Of a stretch of 64,000 bases of DNA, positions 1-7,519 are shown in pieces. The first letter of the stretch is position 1. Every line of letters starts with the position of its first letter. This stretch comes from JAEZHK01 sp040768845 (GTDB taxonomy: Bacteria; Bacillota; Clostridia; Christensenellales; Aristaeellaceae): contig JAXGME010000002.1 of NCBI GenBank assembly GCA_040768845.1, forward strand, positions 1 through 64,000, given 5' to 3'. A program made the translations under genes and the position numbers. Below the pieces are notes generated by a model. It did no database searches and was not told the origin of the DNA. It worked only from the letters and a program-made list of their open reading frames with translations.

Positions 1-84
1 GCGGGAAACAGGACTTGAACCTGCATGAAGGAAATCTTCACTAGAACCTGAATCTAGCGCGTCTGCCAATTCCGCCATTCCCGC
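1..84 (-). tRNA. tRNA-Leu (anticodon CAG)
   Basis: The complement folds as a type II tRNA. The acceptor GCGGGAA pairs with TTCCCGC, a CTAGA/TCTAG anticodon stem encloses TTCAGGT (anticodon CAG), and there is a long variable arm and a TTCAAGTC T-loop. It is the last tRNA of a Thr-Tyr-Leu operon read from a promoter near 400. The discriminator base and any encoded CCA lie beyond the window edge. Confidence 0.95.
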
Positions 85-89
85 TTGTC

Positions 90-174
<85 letters not shown>

Positions 175-213
175 ATGACTGAGCTTTCTCTGACTCAACG
201 CCCGCTCAAAAAA

Positions 214-289
214 TGGAGCTGGCGATGGGACTCGAACCCGCAACCTGCTGATTACAAATCAGCTGCTCTGCCAATTGAGCTACGCCAGC
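214..289 (-). tRNA. tRNA-Thr (anticodon TGT), CCA encoded
   Basis: The complement starts GCTGGCGTAGCTCAATTGG. It has a GCTGA/TCAGC anticodon stem around TTTGTAA (anticodon TGT), a GGGTTCGAGTCCC T-arm, discriminator T and an encoded CCA at 214-216. It is the first tRNA of the operon, about 80 bases downstream of a consensus promoter. Confidence 0.96.
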
Positions 290-374
290 ACGCTGGCCGT
301 TCAGAGGTTTTCGCCCGCTTCATCCGTCCCCGATTTACTGGTTTCCGCCGTCGGTTTTCGGACTGACAGATGCT

Positions 375-402
375 ATTATACCGCAAAAAGGGACAAAGTC
401 AA
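375..402 (-). promoter_or_regulatory. Sigma-A promoter of the tRNA operon
   Basis: On the minus strand TTGACT (397-402), a 16-base spacer and TATAAT (375-380) point toward tRNA-Thr, -Tyr and -Leu. It is the only near-consensus promoter between mnmM and the tRNAs. Confidence 0.85.
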
Positions 403-431
403 TAGTCGATATCGTTTCTTAACAAAGGTTT

Positions 432-995
432 TTAGCGGAGCCGCTGCACCGCAATCAGCGCCGGCGCGCTATGCGCGGGATTCAAAAAAGCGCGCGTCAT
501 CGCCTGGTAATCGGCCGGCAGCGCCCGGGCCCAGATCGTCACCGCGCCGAGTTCCGCCTCGCCCTCCGGGTGCCCGGGATAGGCGCAGACCGTGAGCAGC
601 CCCCGGGGATTCAGGCGCGCGAGGCATGCGTTGAGCGCGGCCAGCGTGGTTTCCACCCGGGTGGTAATCCCCTTGTCGCCGCCGGGCAGCCACCCAAGGT
701 TGAACACCGCCGCATCTACCGGCTCCACCACGTACTCCGCGATATGCTCGTGCCCCGCCAGAATCAGCCGCGCCCTGTCCGCGAGGCCCGCGCGCTCCAG
801 CCGCTCGCGGGTGCGCAGAAGGGCGTCCTGCTGCACATCAAAGGCGTACACCCGCCCGCCGGGCCCCACGCGCTCGCAAAGCATCAGCGTGTCTCCCCCG
901 CCGCCCATCGTACCATCCACGGCCACGGCGCCCTCAAAGAGCACCTCGGCGATGAGTTCCTGCGCCCAGTGCCGGGCGCTTTTGAAATCCAGCAC
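432..995 (-). CDS. mnmM: MnmM/YtqB-type tRNA U34 methyltransferase
   Basis: A 187-residue class I SAM-dependent methyltransferase. The SAM-binding loop DGTMGGGGDTL lies near residues 24-34, and the family-typical block FNLGWLPGGDKGITT is present. In Bacillus and Staphylococcus this family (formerly YtqB, 'rRNA methylase') methylates nm5s2U to mnm5s2U at the tRNA wobble position. The GTG start at 995 is chosen because GGAGGAGGGGG lies just upstream; earlier in-frame codons cross the divergent promoter. It sits immediately upstream of a tRNA operon on the same strand. Family assignment is strong from the motif order; function in this organism is inferred. Confidence 0.85.
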   Translation of the reverse strand: MLDFKSARHWAQELIAEVLFEGAVAVDGTMGGGGDTLMLCERVGPGGRVYAFDVQQDALLRTRERLERAGLADRARLILAGHEHIAEYVVEPVDAAVFNLGWLPGGDKGITTRVETTLAALNACLARLNPRGLLTVCAYPGHPEGEAELGAVTIWARALPADYQAMTRAFLNPAHSAPALIAVQRLR

Positions 996-1021
996 GCTCC
1001 CCCTCCTCCCGGTTCCGGTAC

Positions 1022-1050
1022 AGTATACCACGGGCGCGGCGCCGGGACAA
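1022..1050 (-). promoter_or_regulatory. Promoter of mnmM
   Basis: On the minus strand TTGTCC (1045-1050), a 17-base spacer and TATACT (1022-1027) lie about 30 bases before the GTG start. It is divergent from the promoter of the L,D-transpeptidase. Confidence 0.7.
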
Positions 1051-1074
1051 ATCCGAAAAGGAAAACCTTGCGCC

Positions 1075-1103
1075 TTGCCTTCCCGTCCGGCATTCAGTAT
1101 AAT
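1075..1103 (+). promoter_or_regulatory. Promoter of the L,D-transpeptidase gene
   Basis: TTGCCT (1075-1080), a 17-base spacer and TATAAT (1098-1103) lie 30 bases before the start codon. Confidence 0.7.
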
Positions 1104-1133
1104 GAAAGCATACATACGCTGAGGAGAATGCTC

Positions 1134-2273
1134 ATGCGCCGTTTCGTATGGTTTTTGCTTGCGCTCATCCTCGCCGCGCCAGGGCAGGCCCACGCCGACG
1201 CCCTCTACCCGGTGCCGCAAAGCGCGGACGAGGTTCGCCGGGCGGATGAGGCGCGGCTGACAGACCTGGGCTTTCTCATCGCGCCCGGCTCCGACGAGGC
1301 CTACGCCCAGGCGGTGAAGGAGTTTCAGCGCTATTTGAATCGCCTGTCGGAAGAAACGCCCGACGAAAGCCTGCCCGCCACGACGCTGGAAATCCTCCCG
1401 GATTCCCGCGAAGACGCCGCGCGGGCACTGTCCATCAAGCCGCTGACCACCTATTCGGACATCGGCTCCATCGAGGCGTTCCGCAAGTACGCGGTGGTGA
1501 AAAACGAGGGCGACCTGGGCGCGGACGACATTGTCCCGGCCGAGACCCCGGAACCGCTTGAGGACGGGGCATCGCCCTACGCGGTGACGGGCGCGCTTGA
1601 CGAGGCGCAGCGCACGCGGCTTCACGACGATGGGCTCACGGTGTTCCGGCAGACACTCTCCGAGGGCGACGACGGTGCCGAAGTGCGCCGCGTGCAGCGC
1701 CGGCTCACCAGTCTGAAGTACACCGATCACCCGGTGGACGGCATCTTCGATGCCGACACCGCCGCCGCCGTGTCCCTTTTCCAGCGCGCCGGCGACCTTC
1801 CGGACACCGGCGCGGCCGACCGGAAAACGCAGCAGGCGATGTTTTCCGGGACCGCCGTAGCCAACGACCGGCCGCTCTACGACTACCTGCTGAAGATTGA
1901 CACGGAAAAGCAGATCGTTACCGCCTTTCAGTGGGCGGATGGGGCGTACACCCGCGTGGCGCGCAAGATGGTCTGCTCCACGGGGCTGGACGAAACCCCT
2001 ACCCCCGCGGGCACCTACCGGGCCACGGGGCCCGTCGCCCGGTGGTGCTACTTCCCCTCCTACGGCTGTTGGGCGCAGTACGCGTTCCGCATCAAGGGCG
2101 GCGTGCTGTTTCATTCGGTGCTCTACCAGCAGGCGAAGGAATCCACGCTGATCAAGGGCTCGGTGAAAAAGCTGGGCCGCAAGTCCTCCCACGGCTGCGT
2201 GCGGTTGAGCGTAGAGGACGCCAAATGGGTCTTCGAGCACTGCACCGCGGGAACGACGGTCATCGTGGAGTAG
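1134..2273 (+). CDS. Secreted L,D-transpeptidase with peptidoglycan-binding repeats
   Basis: A 379-residue exported protein that should form 3-3 cross-links, or attach ligands, in peptidoglycan. A signal peptide (MRRFVWFLLALILAAPGQAHA) precedes a weak helical repeat resembling PG_binding_1. A clear PG-binding repeat follows at about 170-240 (EVRRVQRRLTSLKY, then TAAAVSLFQR). The YkuD catalytic domain covers about 249-379, with FHSVLY and the SHGCVRL motif; the nucleophile is Cys355. The start at 1134 is preferred over the ATG at 1128 because GAGGAG (1121-1126) is then seven bases away. It stands alone with its own promoter. Confidence 0.92.
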   Translation: MRRFVWFLLALILAAPGQAHADALYPVPQSADEVRRADEARLTDLGFLIAPGSDEAYAQAVKEFQRYLNRLSEETPDESLPATTLEILPDSREDAARALSIKPLTTYSDIGSIEAFRKYAVVKNEGDLGADDIVPAETPEPLEDGASPYAVTGALDEAQRTRLHDDGLTVFRQTLSEGDDGAEVRRVQRRLTSLKYTDHPVDGIFDADTAAAVSLFQRAGDLPDTGAADRKTQQAMFSGTAVANDRPLYDYLLKIDTEKQIVTAFQWADGAYTRVARKMVCSTGLDETPTPAGTYRATGPVARWCYFPSYGCWAQYAFRIKGGVLFHSVLYQQAKESTLIKGSVKKLGRKSSHGCVRLSVEDAKWVFEHCTAGTTVIVE

Positions 2274-2287
2274 GCCCGAGGGGCCGA

Positions 2288-2317
2288 AGCGCCCCCGTCC
2301 GTTCGGACGGGGGCGCT
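2288..2317. repeat. Perfect hairpin, first copy of a 30-base repeat
   Basis: The 30 bases form a 13-bp perfect stem with loop GTTC, and are identical to 2521-2550. This copy follows the L,D-transpeptidase stop but lacks a T-tract, so it is a poor intrinsic terminator. Confidence 0.8.
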
Positions 2318-2520
2318 CAAAGCATCAAAAACCCTGCCGGATTTTTTGATGCGGAGGAGAAGGCCTGCGCGTACCTGAAATGCTCACGCATTTCCGGGCG
2401 GTGTGCTGACGTATGGTGCTATTTCTCCCCCCAGTGTGCGCACTGGGGGGAGAAACCGTTCCCGACGTACGTGCCGCCGGGAACGATTGAAGTCTGCCAG
2501 GGACTTTTTGAATGGTCTAA
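2318..2520. other. Non-coding spacer packed with hairpins
   Basis: No plausible gene is seen. Three further inverted repeats lie here: 2322-2352 (GCATCAAAAA with TTTTTTGATGC, terminator-like), 2422-2455 (TTTCTCCCCCCAGTG with its complement) and about 2457-2484 (GGTTCCCG with CGGGAACG). The segment is bounded by the two identical hairpins at 2288 and 2521. Confidence 0.6.
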
Positions 2521-2554
2521 AGCGCCCCCGTCCGTTCGGACGGGGGCGCTTTTC
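2521..2554. terminator. Bidirectional terminator, second copy of the 30-base repeat
   Basis: The perfect hairpin (2521-2550) is preceded by AA and followed by TTT. It can therefore end transcription from the left and also of metK from the right, whose stop is about 30 bases away. Confidence 0.75.
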
Positions 2555-2578
2555 ACGTCGCCTTCAGGCGGGTCCGCG

Positions 2579-3751
2579 TTACAGGCCCGCCTTTTCGCGC
2601 AGCACGTCCGCCCTGTCCAGTTTCTCCCACGTCAGGTCCAGATCGTTCCGGCCGAAGTGGCCGTAGGCGGCCACCTGGGCGTAGATGGGCCTGCGCAGGT
2701 CGAGGGTTTCGATGATCGCCGCAGGCCTGAGGTCAAAGGTATCCGCCACCAGTGCCGCCAGGCGGTCGTCCGGCAGCTTTCCGGTACCCTCGGTATTCAC
2801 GTAGACCGACACGGGCCTTGCCACGCCAATGGCATAGGCCACACCCACCTCGCACTTCTTCGCAAGGCCCGCCGCCACAATGTTCTTCGCCACGTGGCGC
2901 ATGGCGTAGGCCGCGGAGCGGTCCACCTTGGTGGGGTCCTTGCCGGAGAAGGCGCCGCCGCCGTGATGGCCGTAGCCGCCGTAGGTGTCCACGATGATCT
3001 TGCGGCCGGTGAGGCCCGAATCCCCCTGGGGGCCGCCGATCACAAACCGGCCGGTGGGGTTGACGAGGTACCGGGTGCGCGCGTCCAGAAGCGACGCGGG
3101 AATCACGGCCTTGATGACCTTTTCGATCATGTCCCGCTCAATTTCGTCATGCCCGGCCTCCGGCCCATGCTGGGTGGACAGCACCACCGTGTCCACGCGG
3201 ACCGGCGCGCCGTCCGCGTATTCCACCGTCACCTGCGCCTTGCCGTCGGGCCGCAGGTAGGGCACGAGGCCGGTTTTGCGCACCTCGGCCAGCCGCCGGG
3301 TGACGCGGTGCGCCAGCGCGATGGCCATGGGCATGTACTCCGGCGTCTCGTCGCAGGCGTAGCCGAACATCATGCCCTGGTCGCCCGCGCCGATGTCAAA
3401 GCGGTGTTCCGCGCGGCCCTCCAGCGCGTCGTCCACGCCCATGGCGATGTCCGGAGACTGTTCGTCCACCGACACCATCACCGCGCAGGCGTTGCCGTCA
3501 AACCCGCAGGCGGCATTGTCGTAGCCGATTTCGCGCACCTTCTGCCGCGCGATGTCGGCGATGGAGATGTAGGACTTGGTGGAGATCTCGCCCATCACCA
3601 GGATGAGGCCTGTGGTGGCGCAGCACTCGCAGGCGACGCGGGCGGCGGGATCCTTGTCGAGAATCGCGTCCAGCACGGCGTCCGCAATCTGGTCGCACAT
3701 CTTGTCGGGGTGACCTTCGGTCACCGATTCGGAAGTAAACAGCGTTTTCAT
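2579..3751 (-). CDS. metK: S-adenosylmethionine synthetase
   Basis: A 390-residue MetK that makes SAM from methionine and ATP. Family motifs run in order: FTSESVTEGHPDKMCDQ at the N-terminus, GAGDQGMMFGYA near 110, GGYGHHGGGAFSGKD near 255, and DRSAAYMRH-type residues after it. Length is normal. The ATG at 3751 has AGGAGG seven bases upstream and begins MKTLFTSE as in homologues. It is preceded by an S-box riboswitch and its terminator, so it should be shut off when SAM is plentiful. Confidence 0.98.
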   Translation of the reverse strand: MKTLFTSESVTEGHPDKMCDQIADAVLDAILDKDPAARVACECCATTGLILVMGEISTKSYISIADIARQKVREIGYDNAACGFDGNACAVMVSVDEQSPDIAMGVDDALEGRAEHRFDIGAGDQGMMFGYACDETPEYMPMAIALAHRVTRRLAEVRKTGLVPYLRPDGKAQVTVEYADGAPVRVDTVVLSTQHGPEAGHDEIERDMIEKVIKAVIPASLLDARTRYLVNPTGRFVIGGPQGDSGLTGRKIIVDTYGGYGHHGGGAFSGKDPTKVDRSAAYAMRHVAKNIVAAGLAKKCEVGVAYAIGVARPVSVYVNTEGTGKLPDDRLAALVADTFDLRPAAIIETLDLRRPIYAQVAAYGHFGRNDLDLTWEKLDRADVLREKAGL

Positions 3752-3775
3752 GGGGCACCTCCTGCGAAAAATTGC

Positions 3776-3807
3776 AAAAGAATAAGCGCATTCGTGAGAA
3801 CGCACTT
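3776..3807 (-). terminator. Intrinsic terminator of the metK S-box
   Basis: On the minus strand AAGTGCGTTC, loop TCAC and GAATGCGCTT form a 10-bp stem (3784-3807), followed by ATTCTTTT. It lies between the SAM aptamer and the metK ribosome site, the expected off-switch. Confidence 0.85.
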
Positions 3808-3817
3808 TGTGTCATGC

Positions 3818-3926
3818 GCCTCATCTTCCGGCGTAAAAACATCACGCCGCGGGAATTGGCACCGGACGCATCAGCGCCGGTTGCCGGGTTTCATCGGGCC
3901 CGTCCCTCAACCACTCTGGATAAGGC
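3818..3926 (-). promoter_or_regulatory. SAM-I (S-box) riboswitch aptamer
   Basis: The minus strand carries the conserved S-box blocks in order: GCCTTATCCAGAG, GAGGGACGGGCCCGATGAA, ACCCGGCAACC, GGTGCCAATTCC, and closing GATGAGGC, which pairs with GCCTTATC to form P1. Known S-boxes lower expression when SAM binds; here the target is metK. Confidence 0.95.
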
Positions 3927-3944
3927 TTATTCAATTGTACTGTG

Positions 3945-3973
3945 AGTATACACCGGCCGGGCGCTTCTGTCAA
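3945..3973 (-). promoter_or_regulatory. Promoter of the metK leader
   Basis: On the minus strand TTGACA (3968-3973), 17 bases and TATACT (3945-3950) lie just upstream of the S-box. Confidence 0.9.
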
Positions 3974-4032
3974 CGGCGGCCGCCCCCTGGGCGCAACAAT
4001 TTTGTAAATTGTGTGGAAAAACACACACGCGC

Positions 4033-4061
4033 TTGCTCCCGCCGCCCGAACCCCTTATAAT
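4033..4061 (+). promoter_or_regulatory. Promoter of the secreted-protein/nitroreductase pair
   Basis: TTGCTC (4033-4038), 17 bases and TATAAT (4056-4061) lie 40 bases before the start at 4104. Confidence 0.7.
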
Positions 4062-4103
4062 GATAGCGTATTTCGGGTTTATTCCACTGCGGAGGTACCA
4101 CCG

Positions 4104-4727
4104 ATGAAAAAGCTGATTGTTGCCCTGGCGCTGATCCTTGCGCTTGCGCCCGCCGCCCTCTCGCTGGCGGAGCAGGCCGAGCCCACCTCCGAATGGCTCT
4201 ACGCGGAGGACGCGGGTTCCACCGAGGGCTGGACGGAGGCCACCGACGAGGACGCCGAGGATTCCATCGAAGAAGACGAGACCAACGAGGACGAAACCCT
4301 CTTCCAGAGCGCGCTGCAGGTCTACGGCTGGTTTGAGTCCCAACCGTTGGACGTGGACCCTGAAAAGCCCAGCCCGGACGGCAAAAAATACCAGGTGCTG
4401 GACGACCGGCTCAACACCATGCGCGCGCTGGATGCCGAAGTCCGCGCCCATTTCTCGGACGCCATCGCCAACAAGCTCCTGGGCACCGGCGTGTACGAGG
4501 AGATCGACGGCTACCTGTACACCACGGCCCAGGACCGCGCCATCGATGCCACCATCGGCGAAACGGAATTGACCGTGGACGAACGCACCGACGATAAGAT
4601 CACCTACACGCTCGCCGTCAACCGCGTGGACAGCGAGGGCAACGTCACCTCCGCCGATGAGCTCAAATACGTGCTGGAGAAGATCGACGGCGTGTGGAGG
4701 TTTACCCAGTTCCCCTATTATCTGTGA
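4104..4727 (+). CDS. Small secreted protein of unknown function
   Basis: A 207-residue protein with a clear signal peptide (MKKLIVALALILALAPAALSLA), then a very acidic stretch (about residues 25-65, rich in Glu and Asp), then a folded region of about 140 residues. That region contains YQVLDDRLNTMRALDAEV and ends GVWRFTQFPYYL. No cysteine follows the signal, so it is not an obvious lipoprotein. The alpha/beta tail loosely recalls IseA-type hydrolase inhibitors, but I cannot confirm this. GGAGGT precedes the ATG. The nitroreductase gene follows after 15 bases, so the two are probably co-transcribed. Confidence 0.8.
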   Translation: MKKLIVALALILALAPAALSLAEQAEPTSEWLYAEDAGSTEGWTEATDEDAEDSIEEDETNEDETLFQSALQVYGWFESQPLDVDPEKPSPDGKKYQVLDDRLNTMRALDAEVRAHFSDAIANKLLGTGVYEEIDGYLYTTAQDRAIDATIGETELTVDERTDDKITYTLAVNRVDSEGNVTSADELKYVLEKIDGVWRFTQFPYYL

Positions 4728-4742
4728 GCGGGAGGACGCACG

Positions 4743-5303
4743 ATGAATCCGGTACTTGAGGCCATTGCGGGCCGACGTTCCATCCGCGGCTTCGCGCCCG
4801 AGCAGATCTCCTCAGAGCAGCGGGACGCGCTGATCGACGCGGCGCTCAATTCCCCCAGCGCGATGGACCGCCAGCCCTGGCACTTCTCCGTGGCGCAGGA
4901 CAGGGCGCTGCTCACCCGCATCAACGACGCCGCGCGGCGGCAGTTGATGAAGGACCCGGCCGCCTTCGCCGTCTCCCGGTTCAACCGGGAGGGATACGAC
5001 GTGTTTTACGGCGCGCGAACGGTATTCTTTATCTCGCTGGACAGGGCCGCCGCAAACATCCAATGGATAGACGCGGGCATCGCGGCGGAGAATATCGCGC
5101 TGGCCGCCTACTCGATGGGCCTGGGCAGCGTGATTCTGGGCATGCCGCGGGATGCCTTCCACTCGGAGGATGGCGACGGGTTCCGCGCGGCCCTCTCGTT
5201 TCCGGAGCACTACGACTTTGCCATCGCCGTGGCGGTGGGCAGGGGTACCGTGACCAAGCCCGCCCACGAGCACAAGCCGGGGCGCGTCACGATCATCGGG
5301 TAA
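4743..5303 (+). CDS. Nitroreductase-family flavoprotein
   Basis: A 186-residue FMN-dependent oxidoreductase of the nitroreductase fold. The N-terminus has the family signature RRSIRGFAPEQIS, followed by NSPSAMDRQPWHF (FMN contact region). DAGIAAENIALAAYSMGLGS is the usual dimer-interface helix. Length fits the short nitroreductases. It sits 15 bases behind a secreted-protein gene in an apparent two-gene operon and ends at a bidirectional terminator. The substrate cannot be read from the sequence. Confidence 0.88.
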   Translation: MNPVLEAIAGRRSIRGFAPEQISSEQRDALIDAALNSPSAMDRQPWHFSVAQDRALLTRINDAARRQLMKDPAAFAVSRFNREGYDVFYGARTVFFISLDRAAANIQWIDAGIAAENIALAAYSMGLGSVILGMPRDAFHSEDGDGFRAALSFPEHYDFAIAVAVGRGTVTKPAHEHKPGRVTIIG

Positions 5304-5315
5304 AGGCAAAAAGCC

Positions 5316-5360
5316 GCAAAAGGCGGGGGCGGGAGAAATTCTCCCGCCCCCGCCTTTTGC
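5316..5360. terminator. Bidirectional terminator between convergent genes
   Basis: A near-perfect inverted repeat, with AAAA on the left and TTTT on the right inside the stem, separates the nitroreductase from the flavin reductase. Its core, 5324-5352, recurs exactly at 37075-37103. Confidence 0.85.
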
Positions 5361-5375
5361 AGGTTCCGGAAAGCC

Positions 5376-7154
5376 TCAGCGGCCCGCCGCGGCGCTTTCG
5401 CCCGCGATGCGGCCGTAGACCACGGTGTCCAGCAGCGCGTTGCCGCCCAGGCGGTTGGCGCCGTGGATGCCGCCGGTGACCTCGCCCGCCGCGTACAGGT
5501 GGGGGATCACGTTGCCGTTCTCGTCGATCACCTGCGCGTACTCGTTGATCCGCACGCCGCCCATGGTGTGGTGCACGGTGGGCACGCGGGCCGCGGCGTA
5601 GAAGGGGCCGTTGTCAATCGGCGTGGAATACAGCGTGCGGCCAAACTGGTCGGCCTCGCCCGTGGCGGCGTGGGCGTTGAAGTCGTCCACCGCGGCCACC
5701 AGGTTTTCGGCGGAAACGCCGATCTGCTCTGCCAGCGCCTCGAGGGTGTCCGCCTTGAAGGCGCGGCCCGCGGCCACCAGCTCGTTGGCGGTTTCGTTGA
5801 AGTTGTTCTTCTCATCGCCGGTGGGATAGGTGTCGGAGTCCATGATGATCCACATCAGGTTGTCCGGTTGCTCAAAGAGCGCGCGGGTCATGTCGTCGCG
5901 GCGGCCGCCCTCGTTGACGAAGCGGTTGCCTTCCTTGTTGACGAAGATGCGGGTCTCCACATCGTGCTCAATGTTGCCGGACAGGCTGCCCGTCTCCGGA
6001 TCGCCCAGCGGCAGCAGCTGAATGTTACCCATCTGGATGAAGTCGGCCCGGAGCTTCATCAGCATCTTGATGGCGTCGCCGGTGGCGCCGGGGTGGTTGG
6101 TGGACTTGATATCCTCCCCCAGGTCCGCCCACTGGATGTTGTAGGCCTGGCGCAGTTCCACGGAGTTGGCAAAGCCGCCGGTGGCGACCACGACGCTCTT
6201 GGCCTTGATGGTCACGGTGTTGCCGGTTTCGCCGGTGCAGACGATGCCCGCCACCTGGCCGTTATCGTCCAGCAGGATGTCCTGGGCCTTGGTGTTGAGC
6301 AGCACGTCAATGCCCTCATGGCTGTCGATGTAGGCGTTGTAGGTCTTGAAAAAGCCGGTGCCCAGCGGATCCACCGGCTTATGGGCCCGGGGCCACAGGC
6401 CACCGGTCACGGTGAAGACGCCGTCCTGAAATTCCATGCCCATGTCCTTCAGCCATTCCACGCCGTCCCAGGCGTTGGAGACCAGCGTGTGCACCAGCAC
6501 GGGATCGCCCTGGTTGTCGCCGCCCTCGATGGTCTGGGTGTAATGCCATTCCACGGAGTCGTTGTTGGCGATGGCGGTTTCGCTGCGGTCGTCCACCGCG
6601 TTCAAGGCGCCGCCGGCCAGGGTGGTATTGCCGCCGACCTTGGACATCTTTTCCACCACGACCACGGTCGCGCCGTTCTGGTTGGCCTGCACGGCCGCCG
6701 CGAGGCCCGCGCCGCCGCCGCCGATGACCGCCACGTCGGCGGTGAGCTCGACGTCCTCGGCCTTCTCAACGGGCGCGGCTTCTTTTTTCTCGCTGTACTG
6801 GGCCAGATCCACGCCGGCCTTGGTCAGCGCGTCGGTCACGGCCGCGAGGATCGCGTCGCTGGTCATGGTCGCGCCGCTGACGGCGTCCACCGCCACGCTC
6901 TGGGCTTCCACGATCGCGGCGGGAATCTTCTCCACCGCCGGGTCGCTGACGCCGGGGGTGTCGTTGTTGGCGGTGACCTTCACGTCGGTGATGACGCCGC
7001 TGTCGTCCAGCGTCACCTCGACCGCAACGGAGCCCGCGCCGCCGATCTTGCTGTCGCCGCTTCCGGCGAAGGTGCCCCCCTGGGCGAGCGCCGGCGCCGC
7101 GCCGAGGGCGAGCAGCACCGCAAAGGAGAGGAGGAGTGCAAATACCTTCTTCAT
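5376..7154 (-). CDS. Secreted FAD-dependent reductase with covalent-FMN domain (fumarate/urocanate reductase type)
   Basis: A 592-residue exported flavoprotein. The signal peptide ends at about residue 24 (ALA-QGG). An FMN_bind domain follows with DAVSGATMTS at 90-99, the motif flavinylated on Thr96 by ApbE in characterised relatives. The FAD domain starts with VAVIGGGGAG (141-150) and ends with YAAGEVTGGIHGANRLGG near the C-terminus, as in flavocytochrome-c-type fumarate and urocanate reductases. It likely accepts extracellular electrons to reduce an enoate. There is no heme motif and no lipobox. GGGAGG precedes the ATG; the promoter is at 7211-7240. The substrate is unknown and no ApbE gene is seen in the window. 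Confidence 0.9.
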   Translation of the reverse strand: MKKVFALLLSFAVLLALGAAPALAQGGTFAGSGDSKIGGAGSVAVEVTLDDSGVITDVKVTANNDTPGVSDPAVEKIPAAIVEAQSVAVDAVSGATMTSDAILAAVTDALTKAGVDLAQYSEKKEAAPVEKAEDVELTADVAVIGGGGAGLAAAVQANQNGATVVVVEKMSKVGGNTTLAGGALNAVDDRSETAIANNDSVEWHYTQTIEGGDNQGDPVLVHTLVSNAWDGVEWLKDMGMEFQDGVFTVTGGLWPRAHKPVDPLGTGFFKTYNAYIDSHEGIDVLLNTKAQDILLDDNGQVAGIVCTGETGNTVTIKAKSVVVATGGFANSVELRQAYNIQWADLGEDIKSTNHPGATGDAIKMLMKLRADFIQMGNIQLLPLGDPETGSLSGNIEHDVETRIFVNKEGNRFVNEGGRRDDMTRALFEQPDNLMWIIMDSDTYPTGDEKNNFNETANELVAAGRAFKADTLEALAEQIGVSAENLVAAVDDFNAHAATGEADQFGRTLYSTPIDNGPFYAAARVPTVHHTMGGVRINEYAQVIDENGNVIPHLYAAGEVTGGIHGANRLGGNALLDTVVYGRIAGESAAAGR

Positions 7155-7210
7155 GGATATGACCTCCCGTACTATGATGGAGCCGCGAGCAATTCGCTCG
7201 TATGCTATCG

Positions 7211-7240
7211 ATTATAGTGTACTTATATTGCGCGCGTCAA
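7211..7240 (-). promoter_or_regulatory. Promoter of the secreted flavin reductase
   Basis: On the minus strand TTGACG (7235-7240), an 18-base spacer and TATAAT (7211-7216) lie 57 bases before the ATG. Confidence 0.75.
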
Positions 7241-7363
7241 GTCAATTCAGGGCCGGCTTTGTAAAAAGACGCCCCGGGCGCAAGGGTTTGTGTGGCGCGC
7301 GCGAATCCTCGGGTTTTCGCCGCGGATCTGGGCGGGAATATCGACAGGAAGCCCCGCTTTATC

Positions 7364-7391
7364 TTGCATATGCGGGAAAATATGATAGAAT
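7364..7391 (+). promoter_or_regulatory. Promoter of the c-di-GMP signalling pair
   Basis: TTGCAT (7364-7369), 16 bases and TAGAAT (7386-7391). Transcription should start near 7398, giving a leader of about 120 bases. Confidence 0.65.
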
Positions 7392-7397
7392 AAGTAC

Positions 7398-7519
7398 ATT
7401 CCGCCGCAGGTAACGCGACAGGACTCAAGCGCCCGGCCTGCCGTTTTTGTTTGGTGGGGTTCGGGGTCTGTGAGAAAAGGGCAGTCCGTGCGGCGCGGCG
7501 CCCGAAGGAGAACGCCTTG
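7398..7519 (+). promoter_or_regulatory. Structured leader with terminator-like element
   Basis: GCAGG (7406-7410) can pair with CCTGC (7437-7441), with GCG/CGC inside, and TTTTTGTTT (7444-7452) follows. This looks like an attenuator ahead of the giant GGDEF/EAL gene. The block AAGCGCCCGGCC faintly recalls a c-di-GMP-I (GEMM) element, but the full consensus is not there. Confidence 0.4.

Noticed and set aside
432..2240. A 602-codon minus-strand frame running through mnmM and across the L,D-transpeptidase gene
   Set aside because: Only the part below 995 matches a family (MnmM). The rest is antisense to a well-supported transpeptidase and is a by-product of high GC.
5463..7217. A 584-codon plus-strand frame antisense to the flavin reductase
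   Set aside because: Composition is Val/Gly/His-rich with no domain. The minus-strand gene has a signal peptide, FMN and FAD motifs, ribosome site and promoter.
7398..7452. A c-di-GMP-I (GEMM) riboswitch before the giant gene
   Set aside because: Only one short block resembles the consensus; the tetraloop/receptor and the rest of the conserved core are missing.
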